Positions 1-7,090 are shown, counted from the stretch's first letter. The stretch is 9,951 bases of DNA from a bacterium (GCA_030630075.1 DAOVNS010000046.1:1-9951), one strand, 5' to 3'. The notes: generated from the letters alone by a model not told the origin. Made by a program: numbers and translations.

Positions 1-100
1 AAAATTTATAAACAATATCTTTCCAAATGTGTTCTGTTTTGATAATGGTACCATCCATATCAAATATGATGGCCTTAAGCTTTTCTTTTATTTTTTTCAT
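1..100 (-). CDS. HAD-superfamily hydrolase, N-terminal fragment
   Basis: The minus strand opens an ATG at 98-100 and reads through the window edge, giving 33 residues. They contain the HAD motif I sequence IIFDMDGTI at about residues 11-19: the first Asp is the nucleophile and the second the general acid/base in this phosphatase/phosphomutase family. A strong Shine-Dalgarno (GGGGAGG on the minus strand, 109-115) lies 8 nt upstream, which fixes the start. The following TEHIW resembles the beta-phosphoglucomutase/phosphoglycolate phosphatase group, where a cap domain follows motif I. The substrate cannot be told because the rest is outside the window. The gene is divergent from uppS. Confidence 0.8.
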   Translation of the reverse strand, partial: MKKIKEKLKAIIFDMDGTIIKTEHIWKDIVYKF

Positions 101-124
101 ATAAGTATCCTCCCCACATGTCAT

Positions 125-153
125 ATATTAAATATTGATGTGGTAAATTACAA
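125..153 (-). promoter_or_regulatory. Candidate promoter for the HAD hydrolase gene
   Basis: On the minus strand TTGTAA (148-153) and TAATAT (125-130) are separated by 17 nt. Each box matches the sigma-70 consensus at four of six positions. Initiation would fall near 118, just ahead of the GGGGAGG ribosome site. AT-rich DNA yields such matches by chance, so this is tentative. Confidence 0.35.
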
Positions 154-227
154 TATTTAACTTAAACACGCAATAAACATTATTGAATACTGCGTTTTAA
201 GAATTCAAAATAAGACTTAAATCTTAC

Positions 228-241
228 AAGATCTAGATCTT
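228..241. repeat. 14-bp perfect palindrome AAGATCTAGATCTT
   Basis: The two 7-bp arms AAGATCT and AGATCTT abut with no spacer. It shares the AGATCT core with the palindrome at 261-279. The centres of the two sites are about 35 bp apart, roughly three helical turns, which would suit two dimer sites on one DNA face. Protein binding is inference only. Confidence 0.5.
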
Positions 242-260
242 ACATCAAGTCTGAATTTTA

Positions 261-279
261 CGAAGATCTTAGATCTTCG
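261..279. repeat. 19-bp perfect palindrome CGAAGATCT-T-AGATCTTCG
   Basis: Nine-bp arms flank a single central T at 270. No T-tract follows on either strand, so it is not an obvious intrinsic terminator, and the symmetry fits a dimeric DNA-binding protein site better. It lies between the divergent HAD-hydrolase and uppS promoters. Confidence 0.55.
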
Positions 280-356
280 ATTTTAAATATCCGAATCTTG
301 AATCTCCCCCAGATTTGAATCTCCCATAAAAAAACCGTACCATAAATATTCTATTT

Positions 357-423
357 GTCACAGCGGCTAGCCAGTTTCACTAAAAAACTCATTCTTTTGT
401 GACTTTTTTAGCATTTTTTGCTA
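357..423. repeat. Nested short inverted repeats upstream of uppS
   Basis: Seen here are GTCACA (357-362) facing TGTGAC (398-403), the 8-bp palindrome GGCTAGCC (365-372), AGTTT facing AAACT within 373-389, and TAGCA (409-413) facing TGCTA (419-423). The outer arm is followed by six T residues. This could fold as a small branched RNA ending in a U-tract, but stems are only 5-6 bp. The last hairpin overlaps the proposed -35 box of uppS. Function is not established. Confidence 0.3.
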
Positions 424-445
424 GTTTTATCTTGTTTTTTACAAT
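418..445 (+). promoter_or_regulatory. Candidate uppS-gpsA promoter
   Basis: TTGCTA (418-423) and TACAAT (440-445) are spaced by 16 nt. The -10 box matches five of six consensus bases and the -35 box four of six. Transcription would start near 452, leaving a leader of about 54 nt that contains AGGAG at 494-498, 7 nt before the uppS ATG. Confidence 0.4.
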
Positions 446-505
446 TAAAGAACTCGCAGAATAAAGCCAAAATAAACAATCTAGGAGAGATGTAGGAGAC
501 CGTAA

Positions 506-1192
506 ATGCAACATCTTGCAATAATTCCAGATGGAAATCGAAGATGGGCAAAAAGCCACAAGTTACAATCATTTATTGGACACAAAAAAGGTATGGATGC
601 TTTTGATGTCGCAATAAAATTTTGTATAAAAAATAGTATAAAATATCTTTCTGTTTATACATTTTCTTTAGAAAACTTTAATCGTCCAGAAACAGAAAAA
701 AAATATCTTTTTGATCTTATAATAAAGCATGCAACAGACAAACTCCAAAGCTTTATAAAAAATGAAATAAAAGTCAGATTCATAGGAGATAAAAGTTATT
801 TTCCAGAACATGTTCGTCCTGCAATAGAAAAACTTGAAAACGAAACAAAACACTTAAATAAATTAAATTTAAATTTATTATTTTGTTACGGAGGAAAAAG
901 CGAACTTGTTCAAGCTGCAAAAAACTTAGCCCTTAAAGTAAAAGCCGGAGTCTTAGCCCCAGAAGAAATAGATGAACAAGAAATCAGCAATTCACTTTGG
1001 ACAAACGGCATTCCAGATCCTGATCTTATAATTAGAACCAGTAAAAGATGTAGATTAAGTAATTTTTTACTTTACCAAGCAGCGTATAGCGAATTTATTT
1101 TTCTTGATTGTTTTTGGCCAGAAATAACAGAACAACATTTAGATAAATGCCTTGATGACTTTAATCAAGTTCAAAGAAATTTTGGAAGTTAA
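506..1192 (+). CDS. uppS: Isoprenyl transferase (undecaprenyl diphosphate synthase family)
   Basis: This cis-prenyltransferase condenses isopentenyl diphosphate units onto farnesyl diphosphate to make the undecaprenyl carrier lipid for peptidoglycan and surface glycans, at the cytoplasmic membrane face. Visible signatures are HLAIIPDGNRRWA at residues 3-15 (catalytic, Mg-binding Asp9), GHKKG at 25-29, FSLENFNRP at 53-61, CYGGKSEL at 127-134, IIRTS...RLSNF at 175-187 and AYSEF at 193-197 with the conserved Glu. At 228 residues it is shorter than the usual 240-255: translation starts just before the first motif. An AGGAG site 7 nt upstream supports that start. The normally conserved Gly-Glu after RTS is Lys-Arg here (180-181), while both flanking arginines remain. 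It is the first gene of a pair with gpsA, 16 nt downstream. Confidence 0.95.
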   Translation: MQHLAIIPDGNRRWAKSHKLQSFIGHKKGMDAFDVAIKFCIKNSIKYLSVYTFSLENFNRPETEKKYLFDLIIKHATDKLQSFIKNEIKVRFIGDKSYFPEHVRPAIEKLENETKHLNKLNLNLLFCYGGKSELVQAAKNLALKVKAGVLAPEEIDEQEISNSLWTNGIPDPDLIIRTSKRCRLSNFLLYQAAYSEFIFLDCFWPEITEQHLDKCLDDFNQVQRNFGS

Positions 1193-1208
1193 CTCTGGAG
1201 TTTAAATA

Positions 1209-2186
1209 ATGAAACAAACAATCAGTGTCTTAGGTGCAGGAGCTTTTGGAACGTCTATTGCAAATCTTATTGCAGATAATGGATACAAAGTAAAATTGTG
1301 GTGCTACGAAGAAGAAGTTTTGCAAAGCATCAAAACCAAACAAGAAAATACAATGTATTTTTCCGGCATCAAACTCAATCCAAATATTATTCCAACAAAC
1401 GATCGCGAAGATGCAATAAAAAGCAGTCAGTGGATTTTTGAAGCAATTCCCGTAAAATTTTTAAGAAATATTTTAACTCAAACAAAAGATTATTTTGCAA
1501 AAGATCAGATTATCGTTTCTTTAAGCAAGGGTATCGAACAGGAAACTTTATTTTTGCCAACACAAATAATAGATGATGTGTTCTCTAACGATATAAAAAA
1601 AGCCGTAATGGCCGGACCAAACTTTGCAAAAGAAATAGCACAAAAATATTTAAGTGCCACCACAATTTGTTCTGAAGATGAAAAAATTACAGCTGAATTA
1701 TCGAAAATTTTATCAAACTCATATTTTAAAACAGAAATATCCCAAGATTTAATAGGAATACAAGTCGGCGGTGCAATTAAAAACGTAATAACTTTAGCAG
1801 CAGGAATCGCACAAGGGTTTAATTCATCTCTAAACACAAATGCATATCTTATTACAAAAGGATTAAGGGAAATAGAAATAATCTGTAAAGCCCTCGGAGG
1901 AAACGAAAAAACAATTTCCGACCTTGCAGGCCTTGGTGATTTAATTTTAAGCGCAACGGGAAGTTTAAGTAGAAATTTAAGGGTTGGAGAATTACTTGGT
2001 CAAGGCAAAACGTTAAAAGATATAGAAAAAGAATTCAAAACTCTGCCAGAAGGAATTAACACAACAAAATCTGTTTATGATTTAATCCAAAAGCATAAAT
2101 TAGAATTACCAATATGCCTTGGAACATATCAAGTTATTTTTGAAGGAAAATCGGTCAACGAGTTTTTAGATCAAATATCTGACTAA
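1209..2186 (+). CDS. gpsA: NAD(P)H-dependent glycerol-3-phosphate dehydrogenase
   Basis: GpsA reduces dihydroxyacetone phosphate to sn-glycerol-3-phosphate, the backbone precursor of phospholipids, in the cytosol. The 325-residue protein has near-standard length and complete family motifs. These are the Rossmann loop GAGAFGT at residues 9-15, SLSKGIE at 104-110, MAGPNFAKE at 134-142, VGGAIKNV at 186-193 with catalytic Lys191, the LITKGLREI helix at 214-222, and LAGLGDL...SLSRN at 239-256. A GGAG site 8 nt before the ATG and the 16-nt gap from uppS indicate one transcript. Its last 32 bp overlap the 3' end of the convergent gene on the minus strand, and there is no terminator between the two. 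Nothing suggests loss of function. Confidence 0.97.
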   Translation: MKQTISVLGAGAFGTSIANLIADNGYKVKLWCYEEEVLQSIKTKQENTMYFSGIKLNPNIIPTNDREDAIKSSQWIFEAIPVKFLRNILTQTKDYFAKDQIIVSLSKGIEQETLFLPTQIIDDVFSNDIKKAVMAGPNFAKEIAQKYLSATTICSEDEKITAELSKILSNSYFKTEISQDLIGIQVGGAIKNVITLAAGIAQGFNSSLNTNAYLITKGLREIEIICKALGGNEKTISDLAGLGDLILSATGSLSRNLRVGELLGQGKTLKDIEKEFKTLPEGINTTKSVYDLIQKHKLELPICLGTYQVIFEGKSVNEFLDQISD

Positions 2187-2877
2187 ATTCTTTTTTGATT
2201 ATCCAATTTCTTTTATTGCGGTGCAAAAAAGACAAATCCTGAATATTTATTGTTCCGAATTTTTTTAAAATATAAGGCCTTAATTCGTATTCCAAGAAAT
2301 TAGCTAAATTTCTTTTTCTGCAAAGAAAACTAAAATCATACAAAAAAACCCGTCCATCTTCATTTCGCGAAACCAGTAACTTGCTTTTTCCGTATTGCAA
2401 AGTAATATTTTTTTGCGATAAATCGTTATAAAAAAGATAAAAAGTAAAAAAACAAACAAGTCCCAAAAGAGCAAATATTCTTCTATGTATAAACATATTT
2501 AAATATTTATTTGTTAAAACAATCAAAACAAACACAAGTATTAAAACTAAAAACAAAAAGTTTGGTCGAGAAAAACCAACTAACCAAGAATTGGAACCAT
2601 AGTCCAAAAGATGCTGCCACCACAAAACAAGCTTATCCAATAAATAAGCAAAAACACCGTTAGGTATTCCAAAGATTTGTGTAAAAAACAATAAAGAACT
2701 TAAAACTAAAAATAAAGTCAAAATAGGTAAAAAAATCAAATTACCAACAAAACTTAACTTTGAAATCGGCAAACCCCAACAAATTAATATTGGCAACGAA
2801 ACTAAAGTTATAAAAAGTTGAATTTGTAAGAAATTGAGCAAAAATCTTTTTGCCTTCAATAAACATTTATTTAGCAT
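2155..2877 (-). CDS. ComEC C-terminal-like membrane protein (reduced)
   Basis: A 240-residue membrane protein with hydrophobic spans at about residues 17-37, 43-68, 105-123 and 132-150 and a soluble basic tail. The segment from SLPILICWGLPISKLSFVGN to LIFLPILT (27-54) resembles the end of the ComEC/Rec2 competence domain, where the family has a PL..FGQISLVG.LANLL..P pattern. The tail also keeps the outline of ComEC's C-terminal metallo-beta-lactamase domain: ITLQYGKSKLLVS (158-170) sits where LDVGQGDAILI normally lies, and LRPYILKKFGTINIQDL (199-215) where VLPYLK..GI..IDLL lies. The metal-binding HxHxDH motif is absent, as are the N-terminal OB domain and most channel helices. The ATG directly follows the holB stop (TAAATG) with no clear ribosome site, so translation is probably coupled. 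It is the last gene of the pheT operon. The ComEC assignment is inference from pattern; a lineage-specific membrane protein is the alternative. Confidence 0.5.
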   Translation of the reverse strand: MLNKCLLKAKRFLLNFLQIQLFITLVSLPILICWGLPISKLSFVGNLIFLPILTLFLVLSSLLFFTQIFGIPNGVFAYLLDKLVLWWQHLLDYGSNSWLVGFSRPNFLFLVLILVFVLIVLTNKYLNMFIHRRIFALLGLVCFFTFYLFYNDLSQKNITLQYGKSKLLVSRNEDGRVFLYDFSFLCRKRNLANFLEYELRPYILKKFGTINIQDLSFLHRNKRNWIIKKEFSQIFDLKTR

Positions 2878-3684
2878 TTAAAAATCATTACGAGGAAAGT
2901 CGATATAAATGTTTTTCCAAAAAATATTAGAACTTCCAGATCGCGGCATTTTTCTAGATGCATCCTTTAAGTAATCATAAACTTCTTGCACATACTGTTT
3001 TTCTTTTGCTTGGGTAGAATCTAATTGTTCTTGTTTTTCAAGATCAACTAGTTTTTTAGCAAAAGAAGCAACCATCTGATGCATTAATTTAATACTCTCG
3101 CTATCGTTTAGACCCAAAACCCTGAGTTCTTTATCAAATTCAGCAGGAGAATCTAAATTTTTATTATAAAAAAAGGAAAGAAGTGAATGCTGAGTAAATT
3201 CATCAATTTTGGAAGAATAGTCTACGATATAACAGCGGGAAACAATTGTCGGCAGAATCGAATTAACATTATTTGTAAGCAAAATAAAATTATATCCAGA
3301 AGAAGGTTCTTCTAAAACTTTTAACAACTTGTTTGCACAAGCCAAGTTTAAAGTATGAGCTTTTTGTAAAACAAAAAAGAATTTTTGTGAATCATCTAAT
3401 GCAAAATTAATTTTTTGAAAGATAATATCTATGTCTTTTACGGTATAATCTTTTTCTGGATTTATAAAAACAATAAATTCGTGTTGCTGATTTTTAATCT
3501 TTTTACATTCGTTACAAAAACAATCAATAATATTTTCAGCGCTGTTTTGCTTGCAAAGAGTTTGCTTACAAAAAGTTTGTTTGCAAAAGGTTTGCTGCAA
3601 GAAATGCTCCACTTTTTCTAGTATAAAATCTTGAGGACCAACAAAAAGCTGTGCTGGAATTAACGTATTTTTAATATTCGACAT
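2878..3684 (-). CDS. holB: DNA polymerase III delta' subunit
   Basis: Delta' is part of the clamp-loader complex that places the sliding clamp on primed DNA. The match rests on ANKLLKVLEEPSS at residues 117-129, FILLTNNVNSILPTIVSRC at 133-151 (the sensor/SRC motif of clamp-loader subunits), and a preceding helix KAHTLNLA. The N-terminal LFVGPQDF (13-20) takes the place of a Walker A loop; delta' is normally not an ATPase, so this loss is expected. A Cys cluster (residues 34-60, ending CFCNEC) corresponds to the family zinc module but sits next to a tandem repeat. The start is put at ATG 3682-3684 (268 aa), four nt after the upstream stop. A TTG eight codons earlier is possible, but it would overlap the upstream gene by 20 bp and has no better ribosome site. 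The protein is somewhat shorter than the usual 300-330 residues because the C-terminal oligomerisation domain is reduced. Confidence 0.85.
   Translation of the reverse strand: MSNIKNTLIPAQLFVGPQDFILEKVEHFLQQTFCKQTFCKQTLCKQNSAENIIDCFCNECKKIKNQQHEFIVFINPEKDYTVKDIDIIFQKINFALDDSQKFFFVLQKAHTLNLACANKLLKVLEEPSSGYNFILLTNNVNSILPTIVSRCYIVDYSSKIDEFTQHSLLSFFYNKNLDSPAEFDKELRVLGLNDSESIKLMHQMVASFAKKLVDLEKQEQLDSTQAKEKQYVQEVYDYLKDASRKMPRSGSSNIFWKNIYIDFPRNDF
3548..3598 (-). repeat. 15-bp tandem repeat inside holB
   Basis: Three nearly identical 15-bp units occupy 3548-3562, 3563-3577 and 3578-3592, followed by a partial fourth unit that lacks bases. On the coding strand they give CKQTF-CKQTL-CKQNS preceded by QQTF. 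The period is a multiple of three, so the frame is kept. The repeat adds Cys residues right before the CFCNEC zinc-module motif. Confidence 0.85.
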
Positions 3685-3688
3685 AAAT

Positions 3689-4177
3689 TTATTGAACCAC
3701 CCAAACAATTATCTGCAAAAATATGTTGCAAAAAACACCCGTAATAATATCCCCAACTAAAATTCCTGATCCAAAAGGTAAGTCGTTAATCCTTTTGCCA
3801 ATTGTTTTATTAAATATAAAAGGTCTTAAGAAATTAATTATATGGAAAAAAATAAATCCAAATAACATTAATTTAAATTTTAAAGGAATAAATGCAAAAG
3901 TTATCATCATTCCAATAACTTTATTAAGCACAATATTTGATGGATATTCATCACTAATTAAATTTAACGCTAAAAGTATTATCAAAGCAGAAGCTACAAA
4001 AAATAATCCTAAAAACCAGTACGACAAACTTGGCCAAATATTATAAAAAATTCGATCAACAAAAAGAATTGGGAAGGCAAGTAACGAAGCTAAAAACATT
4101 CCCAAAGTTGATTTTCCAAATTTACCAAAAGTTGCAATGTTGTAACTAACTTCTTTTACTTTTTGTAAAGTAAGCAT
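3689..4177 (-). CDS. pgpA: Phosphatidylglycerophosphatase A-like membrane protein, catalytic acids mostly lost
   Basis: PgpA removes phosphate from phosphatidylglycerol phosphate in phospholipid synthesis. This 162-residue protein has the size, hydrophobic profile and motif order of Pgp[20 protein letters not shown] at residues 14-32 (family GFG.GL.P..PGT.GSL), [13 protein letters not shown] at 82-94 (family IV.DE.IGMWIT), [15 protein letters not shown] at 106-120 (family FVIFR..D..KPWP) and [11 protein letters not shown] at 138-148 (family GIMIDDIVAGV). In each catalytic motif acidic residues are replaced: Asp-Glu by Asn85-Lys86, the Asp of the FR.xD motif by Asn115, and the first Asp of the DD pair by Gly142. 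Only Asp143 remains. The start is set at ATG 4175-4177, with GGAG 11 nt upstream; a longer reading from a TTG at 4222 would run far into lspA. It overlaps lspA by 32 bp and precedes holB by 4 nt. Fold assignment is fairly sure; activity is doubtful. Confidence 0.65.
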   Translation of the reverse strand: MLTLQKVKEVSYNIATFGKFGKSTLGMFLASLLAFPILFVDRIFYNIWPSLSYWFLGLFFVASALIILLALNLISDEYPSNIVLNKVIGMMITFAFIPLKFKLMLFGFIFFHIINFLRPFIFNKTIGKRINDLPFGSGILVGDIITGVFCNIFLQIIVWVVQ

Positions 4178-4667
4178 AAAACACATATCTCCAAAAAAGG
4201 CCACAAACTCCAATAACCACAAACACGTCGGCTAAATTAAATATTGGCCAATGATAATTACCAATATAAAAATCAATAAAATCAATTACACCTTTATAGA
4301 AAATTCGATCATAAAGATTTGAAATCGCACCTGCAAAAATTAATGTTTCAAAAAAAACATTAAAACCATCTTTAAACATCTTGTACGTATGAAAACAAAA
4401 AAATAGAATCACAAATAAAATTACAAGCAACAGCAAATTAAATTTAAAAGCAGATTTAAAACTAAATAATCCCCAAGAAACTCCGCGATTCCAAACTAAA
4501 CTTAAATCTAATCCCTGAAAGAGAGTTATATTTTTTGAAACCAAATTACGCAAAGCCCAAATCTTAGTAAGGCGATCAGCTATGAATGCAAAAATAAAAA
4601 TAAAAAGATAAAGTGCTACTTCAAGTTTTTTGCTTGTAATACGTAGACTTGGCGTAGGATTATTCAT
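4146..4667 (-). CDS. lspA: Lipoprotein signal peptidase (signal peptidase II)
   Basis: LspA is the inner-membrane aspartic protease that cleaves signal peptides of diacylglyceryl-modified prolipoproteins. The 173-residue protein has four hydrophobic spans and the conserved blocks in order: ADRLTK at residues 30-35, [11 protein letters not shown] at 58-68, [21 protein letters not shown] at 113-133 and [14 protein letters not shown] at 140-153. Asp120 and Asp147 are the expected catalytic pair, so it should be active. The ATG overlaps the pheT stop as ATGA (4664-4667) and no ribosome site is visible, which indicates translational coupling. The presence of LspA implies the cell makes lipoproteins and so also needs Lgt elsewhere. 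Confidence 0.95.
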   Translation of the reverse strand: MNNPTPSLRITSKKLEVALYLFIFIFAFIADRLTKIWALRNLVSKNITLFQGLDLSLVWNRGVSWGLFSFKSAFKFNLLLLVILFVILFFCFHTYKMFKDGFNVFFETLIFAGAISNLYDRIFYKGVIDFIDFYIGNYHWPIFNLADVFVVIGVCGLFWRYVFYAYFTKSKRS

Positions 4668-7090
4668 CTTAAACTTGCGCCGGCTTTTTCTATGCTACTA
4701 ATTGATTTCTTCCAAACAGTATCGATCTGATCTTTTTCTAATGTTTTTTCTGAACTATTTAACCAAATTCTAAAAGTTAGAGATCTTTTATCTAGCCAAT
4801 CTTCTTTTTCGAAGAAATCAATAAGTTTTACTGCCGTTATCAAATTATCAACTTTATTTAAAAGATCTTCTATTTTTTTTGTAGTTAAATTAAGCGACAC
4901 AAGCATACTTAAGTCAAAATAGGTTTCTTGATATTTAGGTAAAGCTTTAAATTTTTTAACAGAAGCAACATAATCAATTAAGAAATCTGCATCGAACTCA
5001 AAAAAGAAAGCATCGCTTTCTGGTAAAACACCTAGTTTATTTAAAAATAAAGAATCAACTTTTCCAAAAGCACCTAGTTTTGTTTTTTCTAAATAAACCT
5101 CCGCTGCTTGATATTTTGCACACCACAAATCTTGTGGTTTATCTATTTTTACAAATTCAGGCAAATCTGAATCAATCCCTGCTACCAAAAGCATATCGGT
5201 TACAAAAGCTTTACAGTCATAAAAATCGACTTTTTTTCTTTTTTCAAAGAAAACTCCTGAAACGCTTTTAGTCTCATTAATTCCTGATCGATCTTGCGGA
5301 CCGCCGTCACTCCAAACTTTAGCTACTTCAAAAAATCTAATACTGTCTTGTTCGTGATAGTTATCTTGAATATTTTTAAATAATCCAGGTAAAAGAGAAG
5401 ATACAAGTCTTTTAGAATTTTGAGAAACAGGATTTATAATTTCAGCGGCTGTTTTTATATCTTGCAATCCAACAGATTCTAAAAATTGTTCATCAAAAAA
5501 TGCATAATTTTTTTGTTCCATCATTTTTGCACATTCTGAAAGATTATTTTTAATTTTTCGCTGTTTAAAAATATGAGTTAAATCTGATGGTTTTTTTTCA
5601 AAAATAGGAAAAACTGCATCAATTTTATCAAAGCCATAAAAACGGACTATTTCTTCTAGAACATCTTCTTTTGTTTGAACATCTTTACAACATCTAAACG
5701 TTGGAATAGTTATTGTATATAAAAAATTTCTTGTTAGTTGCAAATCACCAATCTGTTTTTGCGTATCCTCGACAAGCTCCTTTGTTACTTTAAAACCAAA
5801 GCGCTGCAAAGGATAAATAATATCGTAATCATCATTCAAACTCAGTCCAGAACATTTTTCAAAATATTCATGCGAGATTTGTATTGTTTTTTCTTCTATT
5901 GGAATTCCAACAGATAAAACCTGATCGGCAGCTTTTAACTTAATTCCATATTTTTCTGATAACTTTAAAAACCGTAAAATACCATCAATGTTTTGGTTTG
6001 GATCTAAAGTTTTTTCAAAACGCATAGAAGATTCTGTTCTGCATCGATGTCTTAAAGAACTTCTACGAACACTTGAAGCGTCAAAATTTGCTGATTCAAA
6101 AAATATAGATTTTGTTTTTTGATTTATAACTGAATTTTCGCCGCCCATAACTCCTGCAAGGCATAATGGCTTTTTATCATCGGCAATTACTAAATCTTGA
6201 TCAGTTAAAGTTAATTCAATTCCATCCAACAAAGTAAATTTTTCACCCTTTTTTGCCATTCGTGCAATTATTTTTTTGCCATCAATTTTTTCCGCATCAT
6301 AAGCATGAACAGGTTGAGACCAATCAAGAGTCAAATAATTTGTAAGATCGACAATTCCATTTATTGGTCGAACACCAACTTTTACTAATCTGCTAAAAAT
6401 AAAAATATTTGTTGGTTTATTTTGAATATCATCCAAATAAATTCCTGCAAATCTTTTGCACACATCAGGTGCTTTGATTTCAATAGAAATTGGATTCGTT
6501 TTGGTTGCCTTTGCATCTTTTGGATATGTATAAACTTCTTTCGATGCTAAAAACTTATCCGCAGATAAAAAATCCAAATTTAAAAACGCAGCAATTTCTC
6601 GTGCAAATCCACGATGTCCCCACATATCTGGACGATGAGTAATAGATTTATTATCAACTTCTATTATTACATCTTGAGTTTCAAAATATTTTTTCCAGTT
6701 TCCAGTTAAATCTTTTTCTGTTGCATCAAGTGGCGGAACTAAGCCATCTTTATCTAAACCAAAATCAGACAATTTGGCCCAACTGATATTATTATCCGTT
6801 TTTTTAACCATATAAAAAAGATCTTGATCGCTTGTTGTAACATAATTTTTGGAATCATCTCGAACAGAAAACTCCGATTCTTTTTTCCATTCTGGAATTG
6901 TAACAAAAACTTTACTCGATTCCTTTTTGACAACTTTGCATAGTGCAAAACTTGTAAGATCAAAATTAACCTTATAAAAACTCTCTATTTCAGCAGAGAT
7001 CTTATTAAATTTAGCAACCAAATCATCAATATTTTGTTTTTTCCAATCCGCGTCAATATGATCGAAAATCCAAGAAATAGAAAGCTTCAT
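4664..7090 (-). CDS. pheT: Phenylalanine--tRNA ligase beta subunit
   Basis: PheT pairs with PheS to charge tRNA-Phe, and its B3/B4 region edits mischarged Tyr-tRNA. At 808 residues it is of normal full length. Visible blocks are [20 protein letters not shown] at about 144-163 (the NRPD signature, here HRPD); the B3/B4 domain at about 200-395, with [13 protein letters not shown] at 259-271, LLDG at 287-290, [11 protein letters not shown] at 311-321 and [13 protein letters not shown] at 352-364; the B5 domain with [21 protein letters not shown] at 463-483 and YGFDKI at 485-490; and the C-terminal anticodon-binding FDX-ACB domain from about 715 to the ILR-type end. The N-terminal EMAP-like tRNA-binding part (about 45-130) is present in length but strongly diverged. 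An AGGA site about 10 nt upstream supports the start. It leads the operon; pheS is not next to it. Confidence 0.96.
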   Translation of the reverse strand: MKLSISWIFDHIDADWKKQNIDDLVAKFNKISAEIESFYKVNFDLTSFALCKVVKKESSKVFVTIPEWKKESEFSVRDDSKNYVTTSDQDLFYMVKKTDNNISWAKLSDFGLDKDGLVPPLDATEKDLTGNWKKYFETQDVIIEVDNKSITHRPDMWGHRGFAREIAAFLNLDFLSADKFLASKEVYTYPKDAKATKTNPISIEIKAPDVCKRFAGIYLDDIQNKPTNIFIFSRLVKVGVRPINGIVDLTNYLTLDWSQPVHAYDAEKIDGKKIIARMAKKGEKFTLLDGIELTLTDQDLVIADDKKPLCLAGVMGGENSVINQKTKSIFFESANFDASSVRRSSLRHRCRTESSMRFEKTLDPNQNIDGILRFLKLSEKYGIKLKAADQVLSVGIPIEEKTIQISHEYFEKCSGLSLNDDYDIIYPLQRFGFKVTKELVEDTQKQIGDLQLTRNFLYTITIPTFRCCKDVQTKEDVLEEIVRFYGFDKIDAVFPIFEKKPSDLTHIFKQRKIKNNLSECAKMMEQKNYAFFDEQFLESVGLQDIKTAAEIINPVSQNSKRLVSSLLPGLFKNIQDNYHEQDSIRFFEVAKVWSDGGPQDRSGINETKSVSGVFFEKRKKVDFYDCKAFVTDMLLVAGIDSDLPEFVKIDKPQDLWCAKYQAAEVYLEKTKLGAFGKVDSLFLNKLGVLPESDAFFFEFDADFLIDYVASVKKFKALPKYQETYFDLSMLVSLNLTTKKIEDLLNKVDNLITAVKLIDFFEKEDWLDKRSLTFRIWLNSSEKTLEKDQIDTVWKKSISSIEKAGASLR

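Larger units (their letters stand above)
211..325. repeat. Degenerate ATCTT/AGATCT repeat cluster
   Basis: The hexamer RATCTT begins at 220, 236, 265, 272 and 294. Units starting at 221, 237, 255 and 273 can be aligned as a decaying tandem repeat of about 16-18 bp, with a pattern like ATCTTAC..AAGATCTTAG. At its right end the 10-mer TGAATCTCCC occurs twice (299-308 and 316-325), 17 bp apart. The cluster lies wholly within the divergent intergenic region. It could be an operator array, the relic of a mobile repeat, or slippage-generated sequence. Confidence 0.55.
101..505. other. 405-bp divergent intergenic region
   Basis: This region separates the divergent HAD-hydrolase and uppS genes and is the only long non-coding stretch in an otherwise packed window. 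I see no convincing ORF, tRNA or rRNA. It holds, left to right: the likely HAD promoter (125-153), a block of degenerate ATCTT/AGATCT repeats with two perfect palindromes (about 211-325), a stretch with several short inverted repeats (357-423), and a likely uppS promoter and ribosome site (418-498). Confidence 0.75.

Noticed and set aside
261..279. Palindrome as an intrinsic terminator
   Set aside because: No T-tract follows on either strand and no gene ends here; both flanking genes start away from it.
221..288. CRISPR array
   Set aside because: Units are only 16-18 bp, degenerate and contiguous with no unique spacers, and no cas gene is present.
1505..1837. Minus-strand 110-codon open frame
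   Set aside because: It is antisense within gpsA, whose motifs are intact; no ribosome site or recognisable domain.
3685..3708. TTG start for holB eight codons upstream
   Set aside because: It would overlap the preceding gene by 20 bp, has no better Shine-Dalgarno, and the added residues are not part of the conserved delta' N-terminus.
3723..4046. Plus-strand 107-codon open frame
   Set aside because: It lies fully antisense to the pgpA-like gene, lacks any family resemblance, and is explained by AT-rich codon shadowing.
4178..4222. Longer N-terminus for the pgpA-like gene from TTG 4220-4222
   Set aside because: It overlaps the conserved catalytic C-terminus of lspA by 77 bp and adds residues outside the PgpA family; ATG 4177 with GGAG upstream is better.
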